Shown: positions 7,983-18,125, counted from the stretch's first letter. The stretch is DNA of 34,680 bases from Minisyncoccota bacterium (GCA_017991475.1 JAGOQK010000008.1:1-34680); one strand, 5' to 3'. The notes: generated by a model from the sequence alone, not told the origin. Translations and numbers: made by a program.

Positions 7983-9143
7983 ATGGATTCACTCCCAATC
8001 AAATCATCCTCCTATAGGCTTTTCGGCGCAATCCGCCGTGGTATGGACTGGTGGATCATTGGTGCCGCAGTACCTATTCTGTTCGCAGGCCTGATGACAA
8101 TGTATTCGTTCACAGGTGACAATTCATTTGCGAGCAATCAGTTTGTCTGGATTCTTGTTGCAATTGCAGCCTTTTTCATTGTAAGTTCGATCGATGCACG
8201 ATTCTTGAGAACAACATGGGTATCAGTTGGTGTATTCGGTGTTTCGTTTACGCTCTTGGTCATTCTTTCAATTCTTGGAAAAGTTGTGAATGGTGCGCAA
8301 GGATGGTTTGATCTCGGTACGTTTTCTTTCCAGCCCTCTGATTTCGCGAAGATAGCATTGATTATTGTGCTTGCGAAGTACTTCTCTCGACGTCATATCG
8401 AGATCGCAAATGTAAGGCATATCATTGTATCAGGGCTGTATGCATTCGTACTTTTTACACTTGTCCTCCTACAGCCGGATCTCGGTTCTGCCATGATGAT
8501 TTTCTTCATATGGCTCGGTATGACCATAGTTTCGGGTCTTTCCAAGAAACACTTGTTCGCCATGCTCGGTATCGGACTCGTAGCATTCATCCTGCTCTGG
8601 AGCTTCGGATTCAAAGAGTACCAAAAGGATCGTATCCGTAACTTCGTCGACCCACTCTCGGACATTCACGGTGCGGGCTACAACGCGTATCAGTCTACTG
8701 TCGCAGTAGGATCAGGGGAAATGTGGGGTAAGGGACTTGGATATGGCACGCAGTCGCGCCTCAAGTTCCTCCCGGAGTATCAGACTGACTTCATTTTCGC
8801 GGCATTTGCCGAGGAATGGGGATTTGCTGGGGTCGTTATATTGTTCGGTCTTTATGGAATAATAATCTGGCGCATCATCCGTAACGCGATGTATGGAGCG
8901 ACAAATTTTGAAATATTGTTCAGCGCAGGGGCGGCAGTCTTCTTCATCGTGCATATCGCAATCAATGTAGGCATGAATATGCAGTTACTTCCTGTTACGG
9001 GAACGCCGCTTCCGCTCATGAGTTATGGTGGAACGCATCTCCTGACGGAGTTCATTATTCTCGGTCTTGTCGTATCGATGCGTCGATACTCCCGTGGTGC
9101 ACATCGTGATGCGGTCAACAACGAATTTATTGGGCCGCAGTAA
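7983..9143 (+). CDS. rodA: Rod shape-determining SEDS protein RodA (FtsW/RodA/SpoVE family)
   Basis: SEDS peptidoglycan glycosyltransferase that polymerises lipid II together with a class B PBP. 386 residues with about ten TM helices. Family blocks are present: 'FSFQPSDFAKIALI' (about 114-127), 'LLQPDLGSAMMI' (about 161-172), the large extracellular loop with 'FVDPLSDIHGAGYNAYQS', 'FAAFAEEWGFAG' and the signature 'GTPLPLMSYGGTHLL' (about 340-354). Its length is like RodA rather than the longer FtsW. No PBP2 or MreB gene is in the window. It probably has its own leaderless promoter. It converges on the GT4 gene across cruciform 9152-9276. Confidence 0.93.
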   Translation: MDSLPIKSSSYRLFGAIRRGMDWWIIGAAVPILFAGLMTMYSFTGDNSFASNQFVWILVAIAAFFIVSSIDARFLRTTWVSVGVFGVSFTLLVILSILGKVVNGAQGWFDLGTFSFQPSDFAKIALIIVLAKYFSRRHIEIANVRHIIVSGLYAFVLFTLVLLQPDLGSAMMIFFIWLGMTIVSGLSKKHLFAMLGIGLVAFILLWSFGFKEYQKDRIRNFVDPLSDIHGAGYNAYQSTVAVGSGEMWGKGLGYGTQSRLKFLPEYQTDFIFAAFAEEWGFAGVVILFGLYGIIIWRIIRNAMYGATNFEILFSAGAAVFFIVHIAINVGMNMQLLPVTGTPLPLMSYGGTHLLTEFIILGLVVSMRRYSRGAHRDAVNNEFIGPQ

Positions 9144-9151
9144 AGGTGGTA

Positions 9152-9276
9152 TAAACCGCCGCGCAGGGAGGCATGTGTGCTCCTGCTGTGACTTCGTTGT
9201 ATTTGTACACTACTCTTTGGCGAACCGTTCTGCGAAGCCACGGCAGGAGCACACATGCTCCCTGCGCGGCGGTTTA
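9152..9276. repeat. Long cruciform with conserved apical loop, copy 1
   Basis: Between the convergent stops of rodA and the GT4 gene. Two arms of about 45 bp (9152-9196 and 9233-9276) are reverse complements except for one 1-bp bulge and two mismatches. They enclose a 36-nt loop beginning TTGTATTTGTACACTAC and ending GCGAACCGTTCTG. The same loop, with two substitutions, tops a hairpin with different arms at 29242-29376. The loop itself contains a TGTACA palindrome and a GAAC-C-GTTC inverted repeat. No T-run follows, so this is not a typical intrinsic terminator. Confidence 0.9.
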
Positions 9277-9278
9277 GT

Positions 9279-10409
9279 TTACTTATAGATAGCTTCGACG
9301 CCGTTCACCATTTTCTCGAGAGAGAATTTCGTCGTTACGCACTCCTTGAGAGCGACTCCGTATTTCTTGCGCTCATCTGGATGCTCGATCATGAATGAAA
9401 TCGCGTGTGCAAGTTCGCGGATATTCTTGGGTTGGACGAGGACACCCGAGCGCATATCCTCGATAACATCAGGGATGCCGCCGACTGTGGTCGCGACGAC
9501 CGGGAGGGATGCTGCACCAGCCTCTAGGATGACGTATCCCAGGGCTTCCTTGATAGAGGGTAAGATGAACAGGCTAAATGCTTTGAGAAGTTCTGAGGCA
9601 TTATCTACGTATCCTGTCAGATAGACATGTTGTTCCAGTTTCTTCTCCTTGATCAACATATTGAGCATAGCCTTGTCCTGTCCATCGCCCATGATTACAC
9701 ATAGTGCATTGGGATGGTCTTGTATGATCGATTCCATGGAATGCAAGAGATGGATGAGTCCCTTGTTGGGGTGGAGCTCTGCTATCGTACAGAATGCAAA
9801 TCGTTTCGAGAATTCAGGCAAGCTAATGGCGAGCATCTTTGCGACCGTCTGCTTGGCCCCGTCGATAGACATGAATATCGGAGATTGTATGCCGAGTGTC
9901 ACAAGCTGCAACTTGTCTTTTGTGCCAGGGAAGTAGAGTGTCTGGCGCAGTTCGCGTTCTGATATGAGTACGGTGGTGTGAGTGAGGATCATAGTGATCC
10001 ATGAGGCGAATGCTATCAGAGCGCGCTGGTGGAATGGACGCTCTTCATTGAATGCCCATCCATGGACAGTGTAGATGATCTTTGGGACTCGAAGAAGTCT
10101 GCCTGCAAGCGCGCCGAGGCCGGCTGCCTTGGGGCTGTGCAAGTGAAGCACATCGGGTTTGCGATGCCTGATGATCGAGAATATCTCTTTGAATGAGCCA
10201 GCATCCCTGCTCGGAGATATATCTCTCTCGAGTCCAGCTATTGAGTGCGTGAATATGCCCCGATCTTCAAGCCTCTTCCTCAAGATACCGTCTCCGCCGA
10301 GCGCAACTGCCACGTCGTGTCCGCGCTCTTTCATGGATGTTGCAAGGTCGAATACGTGCCTCTGTGCACCGCCCCAATTGGACTTCGTGATGACGTAGAG
10401 TATCTTCAT
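9279..10409 (-). CDS. Family 4 glycosyltransferase (GT-B fold)
   Basis: 376 residues from the ATG at 10409, where the sequence begins MKILYVITKSNWGGAQRHV, the usual GT4 N-terminus with the acceptor-side GGAQ loop. Residues about 1-185 form the acceptor domain, with 'DVLHLHSPKA' and 'YTVHGWAF'. Residues about 200-376 form the nucleotide-sugar domain, with 'IAELHPNKGLIHLL', 'VIMGDGQDK', 'VYLTGYVDN' and the E-x7-E motif around 'SIKEALGYVILEAGAASLPVVAT'. Donor and acceptor are not deducible. The divergent neighbour is a sugar-phosphate transferase, so both probably build one polyprenyl-linked glycan. Longer in-frame extension upstream of 10409 is judged not coding. Confidence 0.9.
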   Translation of the reverse strand: MKILYVITKSNWGGAQRHVFDLATSMKERGHDVAVALGGDGILRKRLEDRGIFTHSIAGLERDISPSRDAGSFKEIFSIIRHRKPDVLHLHSPKAAGLGALAGRLLRVPKIIYTVHGWAFNEERPFHQRALIAFASWITMILTHTTVLISERELRQTLYFPGTKDKLQLVTLGIQSPIFMSIDGAKQTVAKMLAISLPEFSKRFAFCTIAELHPNKGLIHLLHSMESIIQDHPNALCVIMGDGQDKAMLNMLIKEKKLEQHVYLTGYVDNASELLKAFSLFILPSIKEALGYVILEAGAASLPVVATTVGGIPDVIEDMRSGVLVQPKNIRELAHAISFMIEHPDERKKYGVALKECVTTKFSLEKMVNGVEAIYK

Positions 10410-10415
10410 GCAGTA

Positions 10416-10424
10416 AAAATACCA
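10416..10424 (-). promoter_or_regulatory. Extended -10 of the GT4 gene (leaderless)
   Basis: On the minus strand, TGgTATTTT (10424-10416) is followed by 6 nt and then the ATG at 10409. Confidence 0.5.
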
Positions 10425-10512
10425 CACCTTCCGTATTTTCACCACGAAATAGAGGACTATAGCAAAAATACTATTTTTATTGTACAATCCACGCACTATA
10501 CGTGCAACCACC

Positions 10513-11847
10513 ATGGTCACTGCCATACACAAGAAGGAGCCAATAATACTCGCTATCGGGGATGTCGCCATGCTCGTTGTATCCCTTGTCATCGCGCTCG
10601 CTATCCGTTATCGAGAGATTCCTTCAGAGGGGCTTATCGAAGCGCATGCGTTGCCGTTTGTCATCATATTTGTGTATTCGATAGTTGCTTTCTACATATC
10701 TGGACTCTATGGACGCATGATATCCCTTGCGCGATCTTCGGTGCCGGGATCTATCATTCGTGCCCAAGTTGCCAATGGTCTCATTGCGGTCGCGTTGTTC
10801 TATTTCATACCGACCTTCAGCGTCACGCCGAAAGTAAATTTATTTATCTATCTTGGTTTGTCCATCTGTCTGCTTATCATCTGGAGACTTAGCACCTACT
10901 CGTTGTTCTCTTTGCGCAGGAAGGCCCCCGCGCTTGTCATAGGGGTGGGTGATGAGGTCAACGAGCTCATCAGCGAGATGACATCGAGCCAGAGGATCGC
11001 TATGTATTGTGCCAAAAAGGTCGATCCCAAAGATCAGGTAGCATTGACCGAGGCGATAGGAGACGGCTCCCCGACATTCCAATACATCGTTGCCGATGTC
11101 AACGATCGGCATTTCGAGGCCGCTTTGCCGGAGTTGTACATGAGATTTTTCAAGCAAGCGAATATTATCGATCTCCAGGAGCTCTATGAAGAGGTTTTCG
11201 ATCGTATTCCGCTCTCGCGCATGAATTATGTGTGGATCATGACGCATGTGAGCTCGGTTTCTCCAGTATCGTATGATGCCCTCAAGCGAGGCGTTGATAT
11301 TATTCTTGGTGGGATTATCGGAATCGTGGCGCTCATCCTGTATCCATTTGTTGCTACAGCTATAAAGCTTGAGGATGGAGGCTCGATATTTATTTTCCAG
11401 GAACGCGTCGGTAAGAATGGTAAGCCCATCCGCATTTACAAGTTCAGGAGTATGCAGAGGAATGAGTCTGACAAATGGATTGCTGAGGGTTCGAATAATC
11501 GCGTGACGAACATCGGTCACTTCATACGCAAAACTCGTATCGACGAGTTGCCGCAAGCCCTCTCGATACTCAAAGGCGACATGTCTCTCATAGGTCCGCG
11601 CACTGACGTGAATGGGCTGGCTGATCGGCTTCAAAAAGAGATTCCATATTACTCGGTGCGCACGGTCATCAAGCCGGGCCTTACTGGGTGGGCGCAGGTC
11701 AATCAAGAGAAGCCGCCGCAATCCGTCGAGGAAACCAAGATTCGCCTCTCATACGATCTTTATTACATCAAACATCGTTCGATCAGCCTCGATTTTCGCA
11801 TCATACTGCGTACGATCAGGACCGTGTTGTCCCGCGGGGGCATGTAA
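10513..11847 (+). CDS. Polyprenyl-phosphate hexose-1-phosphate transferase (WbaP/PglC superfamily)
   Basis: Initiates glycan assembly by moving a sugar phosphate from UDP-sugar to undecaprenyl phosphate at the inner face of the membrane. From ATG 10513 it has 444 residues: four N-terminal TM helices (about 10-130), a divergent cytoplasmic domain (about 130-255), then the bacterial sugar-transferase domain. That domain starts with the re-entrant helix 'VDIILGGIIGIVALILYPF', followed by 'FQERVGKNGKPIRIYKFRSM', 'KTRIDELPQALSILKGDMSLIGPRTDV' and 'GLTGWAQVN'. DELPQ and GPR are intact, but the usual GPRP is GPRT here. TACAAT at 10483-10488 gives a leader of about 18 nt. It is divergent from the GT4 gene. 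Confidence 0.92.
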   Translation: MVTAIHKKEPIILAIGDVAMLVVSLVIALAIRYREIPSEGLIEAHALPFVIIFVYSIVAFYISGLYGRMISLARSSVPGSIIRAQVANGLIAVALFYFIPTFSVTPKVNLFIYLGLSICLLIIWRLSTYSLFSLRRKAPALVIGVGDEVNELISEMTSSQRIAMYCAKKVDPKDQVALTEAIGDGSPTFQYIVADVNDRHFEAALPELYMRFFKQANIIDLQELYEEVFDRIPLSRMNYVWIMTHVSSVSPVSYDALKRGVDIILGGIIGIVALILYPFVATAIKLEDGGSIFIFQERVGKNGKPIRIYKFRSMQRNESDKWIAEGSNNRVTNIGHFIRKTRIDELPQALSILKGDMSLIGPRTDVNGLADRLQKEIPYYSVRTVIKPGLTGWAQVNQEKPPQSVEETKIRLSYDLYYIKHRSISLDFRIILRTIRTVLSRGGM

Positions 11848-11855
11848 TATATAAT
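11826..11855 (+). promoter_or_regulatory. Predicted leaderless promoter of the epimerase gene
   Basis: TTGTCC (11826-11831), 18-bp spacer, TATAAT (11850-11855), then 7 nt to the ATG. It overlaps the end and stop of the sugar transferase gene. Confidence 0.55.
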
Positions 11856-11862
11856 CAGCCCC

Positions 11863-12927
11863 ATGGATACTTCTAAAAAATACGTAGTCTTCATTACGGG
11901 CGGGGCAGGGTATGTCGGAGCCATGCTCATAGATCTCTTCTCCAGGCGAGATGATGTGGAGCGTATTATTGCGCTCGACAAGGAGTCGTTGCCAGAATTC
12001 ATCAAGGATGCGCCTAAACTCACCTACATCCTCGGCAATACCTCGGACCCGACATGGCAGAAGCAAGTCGCTGATGCCAAGCCCGATATCGTGATACATA
12101 CCGCGTGGCAGATCCGCGAGATGTACGGCAAGAAGAAGCTCCAGTGGAAGTGGAATGTCACTGGTTCGGATATGGTTTTTGATTTTGCTTTCTTGACCCC
12201 CTCAGTCAAGAAGTTGATTCATTTTTCAACAGTGGCTTCATATTCAGCACTTTCGTCGAATACTGTAGGGCATCTATTCAGAGAAGAAGAAGGATTCAGG
12301 GAAAGTGACTATCTCTATGCGGAAGAGAAGCGTGTTGTCGAGAGGCATCTCGAGGAGAAGTTCGCTGCTGCAAAATCAAAAGGATCGAAAGTTCAGGTTG
12401 CTATCATTCGTCCTGCGGCTATCACTGGTCCGCGTGGAAGATATATGCGCATCCGGTTTGGCCTCCAAGCAGCTCTCTCTGGCCAGCTCAAGGAGTCATT
12501 TGTACACCGCATGATTTCAGCCATGGTTTCATTTGTGCCAGTCACCCCGAAATGGTGCCGTCAGTTCATTCACGAAGATGATATAGCTGATGTGGCGACA
12601 CTGCTCGCATTCTCTGATCTCAAGAATCAATATGATGCCTTCAATGCGTGTCCTCCTGGACCCGTAGTTAGAGGACAAGACATGGCCAATGCGGTCGGCA
12701 AGAAACCGATCTTGATCCACCCCTATCTCATCCGTATCGTATTCGCGATTATGTGGAATCTTACACGTGGGAAAGTTCCAACTTCTAAGGGAGGCTGGAA
12801 GTCCTACTCGTATCCTATCGCCGTGGATGGTTCGAAGCTTACTCAGATGTACGGGTATGTCTATAAGTGGCAATCCAAAGACGCTTTCGTCAAGAGGGAG
12901 GGGAGGTATATGAAGTATGTTGCGTAA
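11863..12927 (+). CDS. NAD(P)-dependent epimerase/dehydratase (extended SDR)
   Basis: 354 residues. The Rossmann motif 'FITGGAGYVGAML' lies at about 10-22 and a family-typical acidic residue ('ALDKE') at the end of beta-2. 'YLYAEEKRVVE' (about 148-158) supplies the catalytic YxxxK-like pair, since Tyr and Lys are four apart in Y-A-E-E-K. The Ser/Thr partner probably lies in 'FSTVASYSALSS'. 'VAIIRPAAITGPR' is the usual substrate-domain entry. The substrate is probably a nucleotide sugar, given the neighbouring glycan genes, but this is inference. The gene starts 15 nt after the sugar-transferase stop and has a strong -10 of its own. Confidence 0.85.
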   Translation: MDTSKKYVVFITGGAGYVGAMLIDLFSRRDDVERIIALDKESLPEFIKDAPKLTYILGNTSDPTWQKQVADAKPDIVIHTAWQIREMYGKKKLQWKWNVTGSDMVFDFAFLTPSVKKLIHFSTVASYSALSSNTVGHLFREEEGFRESDYLYAEEKRVVERHLEEKFAAAKSKGSKVQVAIIRPAAITGPRGRYMRIRFGLQAALSGQLKESFVHRMISAMVSFVPVTPKWCRQFIHEDDIADVATLLAFSDLKNQYDAFNACPPGPVVRGQDMANAVGKKPILIHPYLIRIVFAIMWNLTRGKVPTSKGGWKSYSYPIAVDGSKLTQMYGYVYKWQSKDAFVKREGRYMKYVA

Positions 12928-12940
12928 TAAGCAAAATGGT

Positions 12941-12969
12941 TTACAAATGCTCGCGTATCGTTATATGAT
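12941..12969 (+). promoter_or_regulatory. Promoter of secD, near-leaderless
   Basis: TTACAA (12941-12946), 17-bp spacer, TATGAT (12964-12969), then 9 nt to the ATG. The predicted leader is about 3 nt. Confidence 0.55.
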
Positions 12970-12978
12970 ACCCCTACT

Positions 12979-14343
12979 ATGTTAAAACACCGCGCACGAG
13001 CAATCATGCTCCTGATTTTGGCCGCAGCAGTCGGTTATTTCGTTTATTCATCGCAACAGCCAGGAGGATCAAGACCTTTCCGTCTAGGTCTCGATCTTTC
13101 GGGAGGCACACACCTCGTTTATAAGGCAGACGTTTCCAAGATCGCAGAGTCCGACATATCAGACTCGATGTCGTCGCTTCGTGATGTCGTCGAGCGCCGC
13201 GTCAACATGTTCGGCGTCTCAGAGCCTCTCGTACAGACAGAGCAGGCCGCAGCCCTCTCATCCAAGGAGAGTGCCTACAAGCTCATCGTAGAGCTTCCAG
13301 GGGTCACTGATGTCGATGAGGCTGTTAAGTCTATCGGAGCTACGCCTGTCCTCGATTTTAGGCTGGTAACTGCAGATGCAATGCGTGAGTTTGAGATCAA
13401 GGCCGCATCATTCTCAAGTACCACAGGTCAGACGCTTGAGATCGAGTATCTTTCTCTATTCAAGGATACGGGCCTCACCGGGAGCATGGTCGCCAAGGCC
13501 AATCTAGAGTTCAATACTACGACCAATCAGCCTGTAGTCGGTCTCGTTTTCACCACGGAAGGTCGTGATCTTTTCTCGACAATTACCAAAGATAATATCG
13601 GCAACTATCTCGGCATCTTCCTCGATGGTGTTCCGATCTCTGTACCGGTCATCCGCGACCAGATTGCTGACGGTAGGGGACAGATCAGTGGCACATTCAC
13701 GCTCGATGAGGCCAAGAAGCTCGTCCGCGATCTCAATTATGGCGCGCTTCCCGTCCCGATCACATTGATCTCTACTCAAACCATTGGTCCATCTCTCGGA
13801 CAGGCAGCAGTGAATGGGGGTATCAAGGCGGGCATCATATCCTTCTTGGTCATCGCAATCTTCCTTATCGTTTGGTATCGACTCCCAGGTGTCGTCGCTG
13901 TCATCGCACTCGCAGTCTATACAATCATCATGCTTGCACTGTTCAAGCTCATTCCTGTTACACTCACTGCCGCTGGTATCGCTGCATTCATCCTCTCTAT
14001 CGGCATGGCAGTCGATGCGAATATCCTCATCTTTGAGCGCATGAAGGAGGAGCTTGCTCGCGGTCGTGGCGTCTGGGATGCTATGCATGAAGGTTTCGCC
14101 CGCGCATGGCTCTCGATTCGTGACTCAAATATCTCGAGTATTATCACTGGCGCCATCCTCTACTACTTCGGTTCCACTGCCGTCATCACCGGCTTCGCAC
14201 TTGTGTTCGTAGTTGGTGTCATCGTGTCTATGTTCACAGCTATCACTGCATCACGATTGTTCTTGTACGCGATCGCTCCGAGCAGAACGACGAAGTTCAC
14301 CACCTTCCTTATTAGTAATGGATTTATGAAATTCAAAAGTTAG
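12979..14343 (+). CDS. secD: Protein translocase subunit SecD
   Basis: Accessory membrane subunit of the Sec translocon that uses the proton gradient to pull exported proteins. 454 residues with one N-terminal TM (about 8-25), a periplasmic P1 domain and five C-terminal TMs. Family motifs: 'LGLDLSGGTHLVYKAD' (about 35-50), 'LNYGALPVPITLISTQTIGPSLG' (about 254-276) and 'SIGMAVDANILIFERMKEEL' (about 336-355), the last holding the conserved Asp of the proton path. Length is normal for SecD of Gram-positive or CPR type. secF follows after 107 bp, filled by hairpin element 5. Confidence 0.96.
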   Translation: MLKHRARAIMLLILAAAVGYFVYSSQQPGGSRPFRLGLDLSGGTHLVYKADVSKIAESDISDSMSSLRDVVERRVNMFGVSEPLVQTEQAAALSSKESAYKLIVELPGVTDVDEAVKSIGATPVLDFRLVTADAMREFEIKAASFSSTTGQTLEIEYLSLFKDTGLTGSMVAKANLEFNTTTNQPVVGLVFTTEGRDLFSTITKDNIGNYLGIFLDGVPISVPVIRDQIADGRGQISGTFTLDEAKKLVRDLNYGALPVPITLISTQTIGPSLGQAAVNGGIKAGIISFLVIAIFLIVWYRLPGVVAVIALAVYTIIMLALFKLIPVTLTAAGIAAFILSIGMAVDANILIFERMKEELARGRGVWDAMHEGFARAWLSIRDSNISSIITGAILYYFGSTAVITGFALVFVVGVIVSMFTAITASRLFLYAIAPSRTTKFTTFLISNGFMKFKS

Positions 14344-14450
14344 AATTCAAAATGCAAAATTGCAATGCAAAAATCAAAAGTTTCGCCGCAGCTGCAATAT
14401 CGCATAGCAAATCTTACTTTTGCATTTTAACTTTTAACTTTTAACTTTTT
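14344..14450. repeat. Heptamer-arm hairpin element 5 (secD-secF gap)
   Basis: Fills the whole secD-secF gap. Left arm words are AATTCAA, AATGCAA, AAATCAA; right arm words are TTTTGCA and TTTTAAC three times. The cap is GC-richer (TTTCGCCGCAGCTGC... ATCGCAT). The right arm ends directly at the secF ATG. Confidence 0.8.
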
Positions 14451-15341
14451 ATGTGGGTCATCAAATACAGAAAAATATTCTACGCGATTGCACTCATCCT
14501 TGTCGTTGGATCATTTGTATCCTTCGGTATCTGGGGTCTCAAGCCGAGCATCGACTTCACAGGAGGAACCCTCATTGAGGTCTCGTACGCTACCGGACGT
14601 CCTTCCCAGGAAGCTATTGTTATAGCGCTTGCTTCGATTGATTCCGCAGCATCTGTGCGTGCGGCAGGAACAGACGGGTACATCGTCCGTATGAAGCCTA
14701 TCAGTCAGGAAGAGAAAGCTGCGGTATTCACGGCGCTCTCACCCGATGCCGCCAACAAGGCTATCGAGAAGAACTTCTCATCTATCGGACCAGTGCTTGG
14801 CAAGGAAGCACTTCGTAAGTCGCTCATGTCTATCCTCTTCGTCCTGGTTGCTATCGTCTTGTTCATTACCTTTGCATTCCGCAAAGTATCTGAACCGGTC
14901 TCTTCATGGAAGTATGGCCTTATCGCCATCATATCTCTCGCGCATGACGTCATCATCCCGACTGGCGTCTTCGCAGTGCTCGGTCACTTCGCTGGATACG
15001 AAGTCGATACGCTCTTCATTACCGCACTCCTCGTAGTTCTCGGTTTCTCGGTGCACGATACTATCGTTGTGTTTGACCGTGTTCGCGAAAATCTTCGCCA
15101 TGCCGCAGCCAAGAAGCCGTTCGCAGAGATCGTAGGGGAGAGTGTCAGTCAGACATTTACTCGTTCGATCAACACCTCGATGACAACCCTTATTGCCCTC
15201 GTCGTACTCTATTTCGTTGGAGGTCCATCGACTGAGCATTTCTCACTTGCACTCATCATTGGTATTGCTGCGGGTACGTATTCGTCCATCTTCATCGGTT
15301 CACCGTTGCTTGTGACGATAGAGAAGTGGGGGAAGAAGTAG
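14451..15341 (+). CDS. secF: Protein translocase subunit SecF
   Basis: Partner of SecD in the SecDF complex. 296 residues. One N-terminal TM (about 7-27), then 'KPSIDFTGGTLIEVSY' (about 32-47), a periplasmic domain, and five TMs with the SecF signatures 'LGFSVHDTIVVFDRVREN' (about 197-214) and 'RSINTSMTTLIAL' (about 239-251). The start ATG directly abuts the right arm of hairpin element 5, with a pyrimidine/A-rich leader and no Shine-Dalgarno. It is presumably co-transcribed with secD. Confidence 0.96.
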   Translation: MWVIKYRKIFYAIALILVVGSFVSFGIWGLKPSIDFTGGTLIEVSYATGRPSQEAIVIALASIDSAASVRAAGTDGYIVRMKPISQEEKAAVFTALSPDAANKAIEKNFSSIGPVLGKEALRKSLMSILFVLVAIVLFITFAFRKVSEPVSSWKYGLIAIISLAHDVIIPTGVFAVLGHFAGYEVDTLFITALLVVLGFSVHDTIVVFDRVRENLRHAAAKKPFAEIVGESVSQTFTRSINTSMTTLIALVVLYFVGGPSTEHFSLALIIGIAAGTYSSIFIGSPLLVTIEKWGKK

Positions 15342-15375
15342 ATCGAACTGGCGAGGAGGGAAGAAGGAGAAATAA

Positions 15376-15404
15376 TTGCCATCACTTGTTGATGGACGTA
15401 TAAT
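15376..15404 (+). promoter_or_regulatory. Predicted leaderless promoter of the ORF6N gene
   Basis: TTGCCA (15376-15381), 17-bp spacer, TATAAT (15399-15404), then 7 nt to the ATG at 15412. This is the clearest case of the leaderless pattern in the window. Confidence 0.65.
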
Positions 15405-15411
15405 ATCGCCT

Positions 15412-15951
15412 ATGAAAAAGGCGGTTACAAAACAAAAAACATCACTCATTCCCGTCGAAACTATCGAACGGAAGATTTTTGTTATCCGTGGAATGAAAGT
15501 GATGATTGATGCTGATATTGCAGAGTTCTATGGTGTTACCACCAAAGTATTGAACCAAGCAGTCAAGCGCAACAAGGAGCGCTTTCCAAGTGATTTTATA
15601 TTTCAACTGACTTCTGAAGAGGTTGAGTTGTTAAACCGGTCACAAATTGTGACCGGTTCACAGAAGCATCGTGATCCACGCTTCATGCCGTACGCATTTA
15701 CTGAACATGGTGTTATGATGCTATCTTCAGTGCTCAAGAGTGATCGTGCCGTAGAGATGGGTATCTTCATTGTTCGTGCATTCATCAAACTCAGAGAAGT
15801 TCTTGCGACTCATAAAGATCTTGCAAATAAATTCAATGAAATGGTACGTGTACAGGTAGTCCAAGGTAGCAAGATTGAATCCATCCAAAAGCTCCTTTTG
15901 AGGCTCACAACTGAAGCTGTACAACCCAAAGAAAGGATTGGTTTCAGATGA
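15412..15951 (+). CDS. ORF6N domain protein
   Basis: 179 residues from ATG 15412. Residues about 17-105 match the ORF6N (KilA-N-related) DNA-binding domain: 'IERKIFVIRGMKVMIDADIAEFYGVTTKVLNQAVKRNKERFPSDFIFQLTSEE', then 'RFMPYAFTEHGVMMLSSVL'. The C-terminal part is helical ('AFIKLREVLATHKDLANKFNEM'). ORF6N domains are typical of phage and mobile-element regulators but also occur as stand-alone chromosomal genes in CPR bacteria. No other phage gene is adjacent. The in-frame upstream extension overlaps the promoter and is not favoured. Confidence 0.85.
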   Translation: MKKAVTKQKTSLIPVETIERKIFVIRGMKVMIDADIAEFYGVTTKVLNQAVKRNKERFPSDFIFQLTSEEVELLNRSQIVTGSQKHRDPRFMPYAFTEHGVMMLSSVLKSDRAVEMGIFIVRAFIKLREVLATHKDLANKFNEMVRVQVVQGSKIESIQKLLLRLTTEAVQPKERIGFR

Positions 15952-15986
15952 GATTGAATGAAAACAAGGCACTAGATGACTACCCC

Positions 15987-16014
15987 TTGACTTTATTTCT
16001 GGGGCCTGTAATAT
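15987..16014 (+). promoter_or_regulatory. 16S rRNA promoter
   Basis: TTGACT (15987-15992), 16-bp spacer, TAATAT (16009-16014) preceded by TG. Alternatively TATAGA at 16012-16017 with a 19-bp spacer. It lies 36 bp after the ORF6N stop. Confidence 0.6.
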
Positions 16015-16310
16015 AGACCCTACGCCCTGAAAACAGGGTCGGTACTTTGAAAGTCGCATAAATGAGAATGTATTTAAATATCTTTCTAGGTCCCCCTAAC
16101 TAGGGACTGATGAAGGAGCCATGCGGAATGCTCTTAGCGGGGCACCCGTACGGTGAAGTGCAAATACCAAAATATTCTAAATAATAATTCAAGCAACGAT
16201 ATAGATTCAATATCAGTTGTGAGAGCTAGATCAGACAGTAAGTGAATTAAAATCAGATGTGAACTTCGCTGAGAGGCGAAATTCAGCTTTCTATTTTGTT
16301 CCGTTCGCTT
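16015..16310 (+). other. 16S leader with hairpins and 5' half of the processing stem
   Basis: No protein gene. Hairpins CCCTG-AAAA-CAGGG (near 16026-16039), GTCCC/GGGAC (near 16091-16108) and TTCGC/GCGAA (near 16264-16280) are visible. Bases 16286-16308 pair with 18092-18114 behind the gene over 23 bp with a single G-U, the classic pre-16S processing stem. Confidence 0.7.
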
Positions 16311-17872
<1,562 letters not shown>

Positions 17873-18125
17873 GAAACAACGTTGCTGTCTTTGACAGTGA
17901 CTTATAGTCGATAGTTTAGTAATCAGTAATTAGTAAACAGTAAACAGAATTGTCGCATTGCGATTCTTCTGATCTCAGTTTACTGATTACTGGTTACTAG
18001 ACTGAGTGATTGCCACACAACTCAAAATGGTGGCACTTAGTCCCCGAAGATAGGGGACACACATGGGTGATCTCAATTGAATCACTCATGGGCGAACGGA
18101 ACAAAATAGAGAGCGCTACTTCAAG
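17873..18125 (+). other. 16S trailer with heptamer-arm element 7 and 3' half of the processing stem
   Basis: No protein gene. Element 7 (17912-18001) has left words AGTAATC, AGTAATT, AGTAAAC, AGTAAAC and right words AGTTTAC, TGATTAC, TGGTTAC, with cap TTGTCGCATTGCGATTC. GCGAACGGAACAAAATAGAG... at 18092-18114 is the 3' partner of the pre-16S processing stem. No CCTCC-containing 3' exon is found here, so the missing anti-Shine-Dalgarno is not simply displaced downstream. Confidence 0.75.

Noticed and set aside
10840-11721. 293-codon minus-strand ORF opposite the sugar-phosphate transferase
   Set aside because: It is an antisense shadow of a gene with clear catalytic motifs; the peptide is Arg/His/Asp-rich without domain signals.
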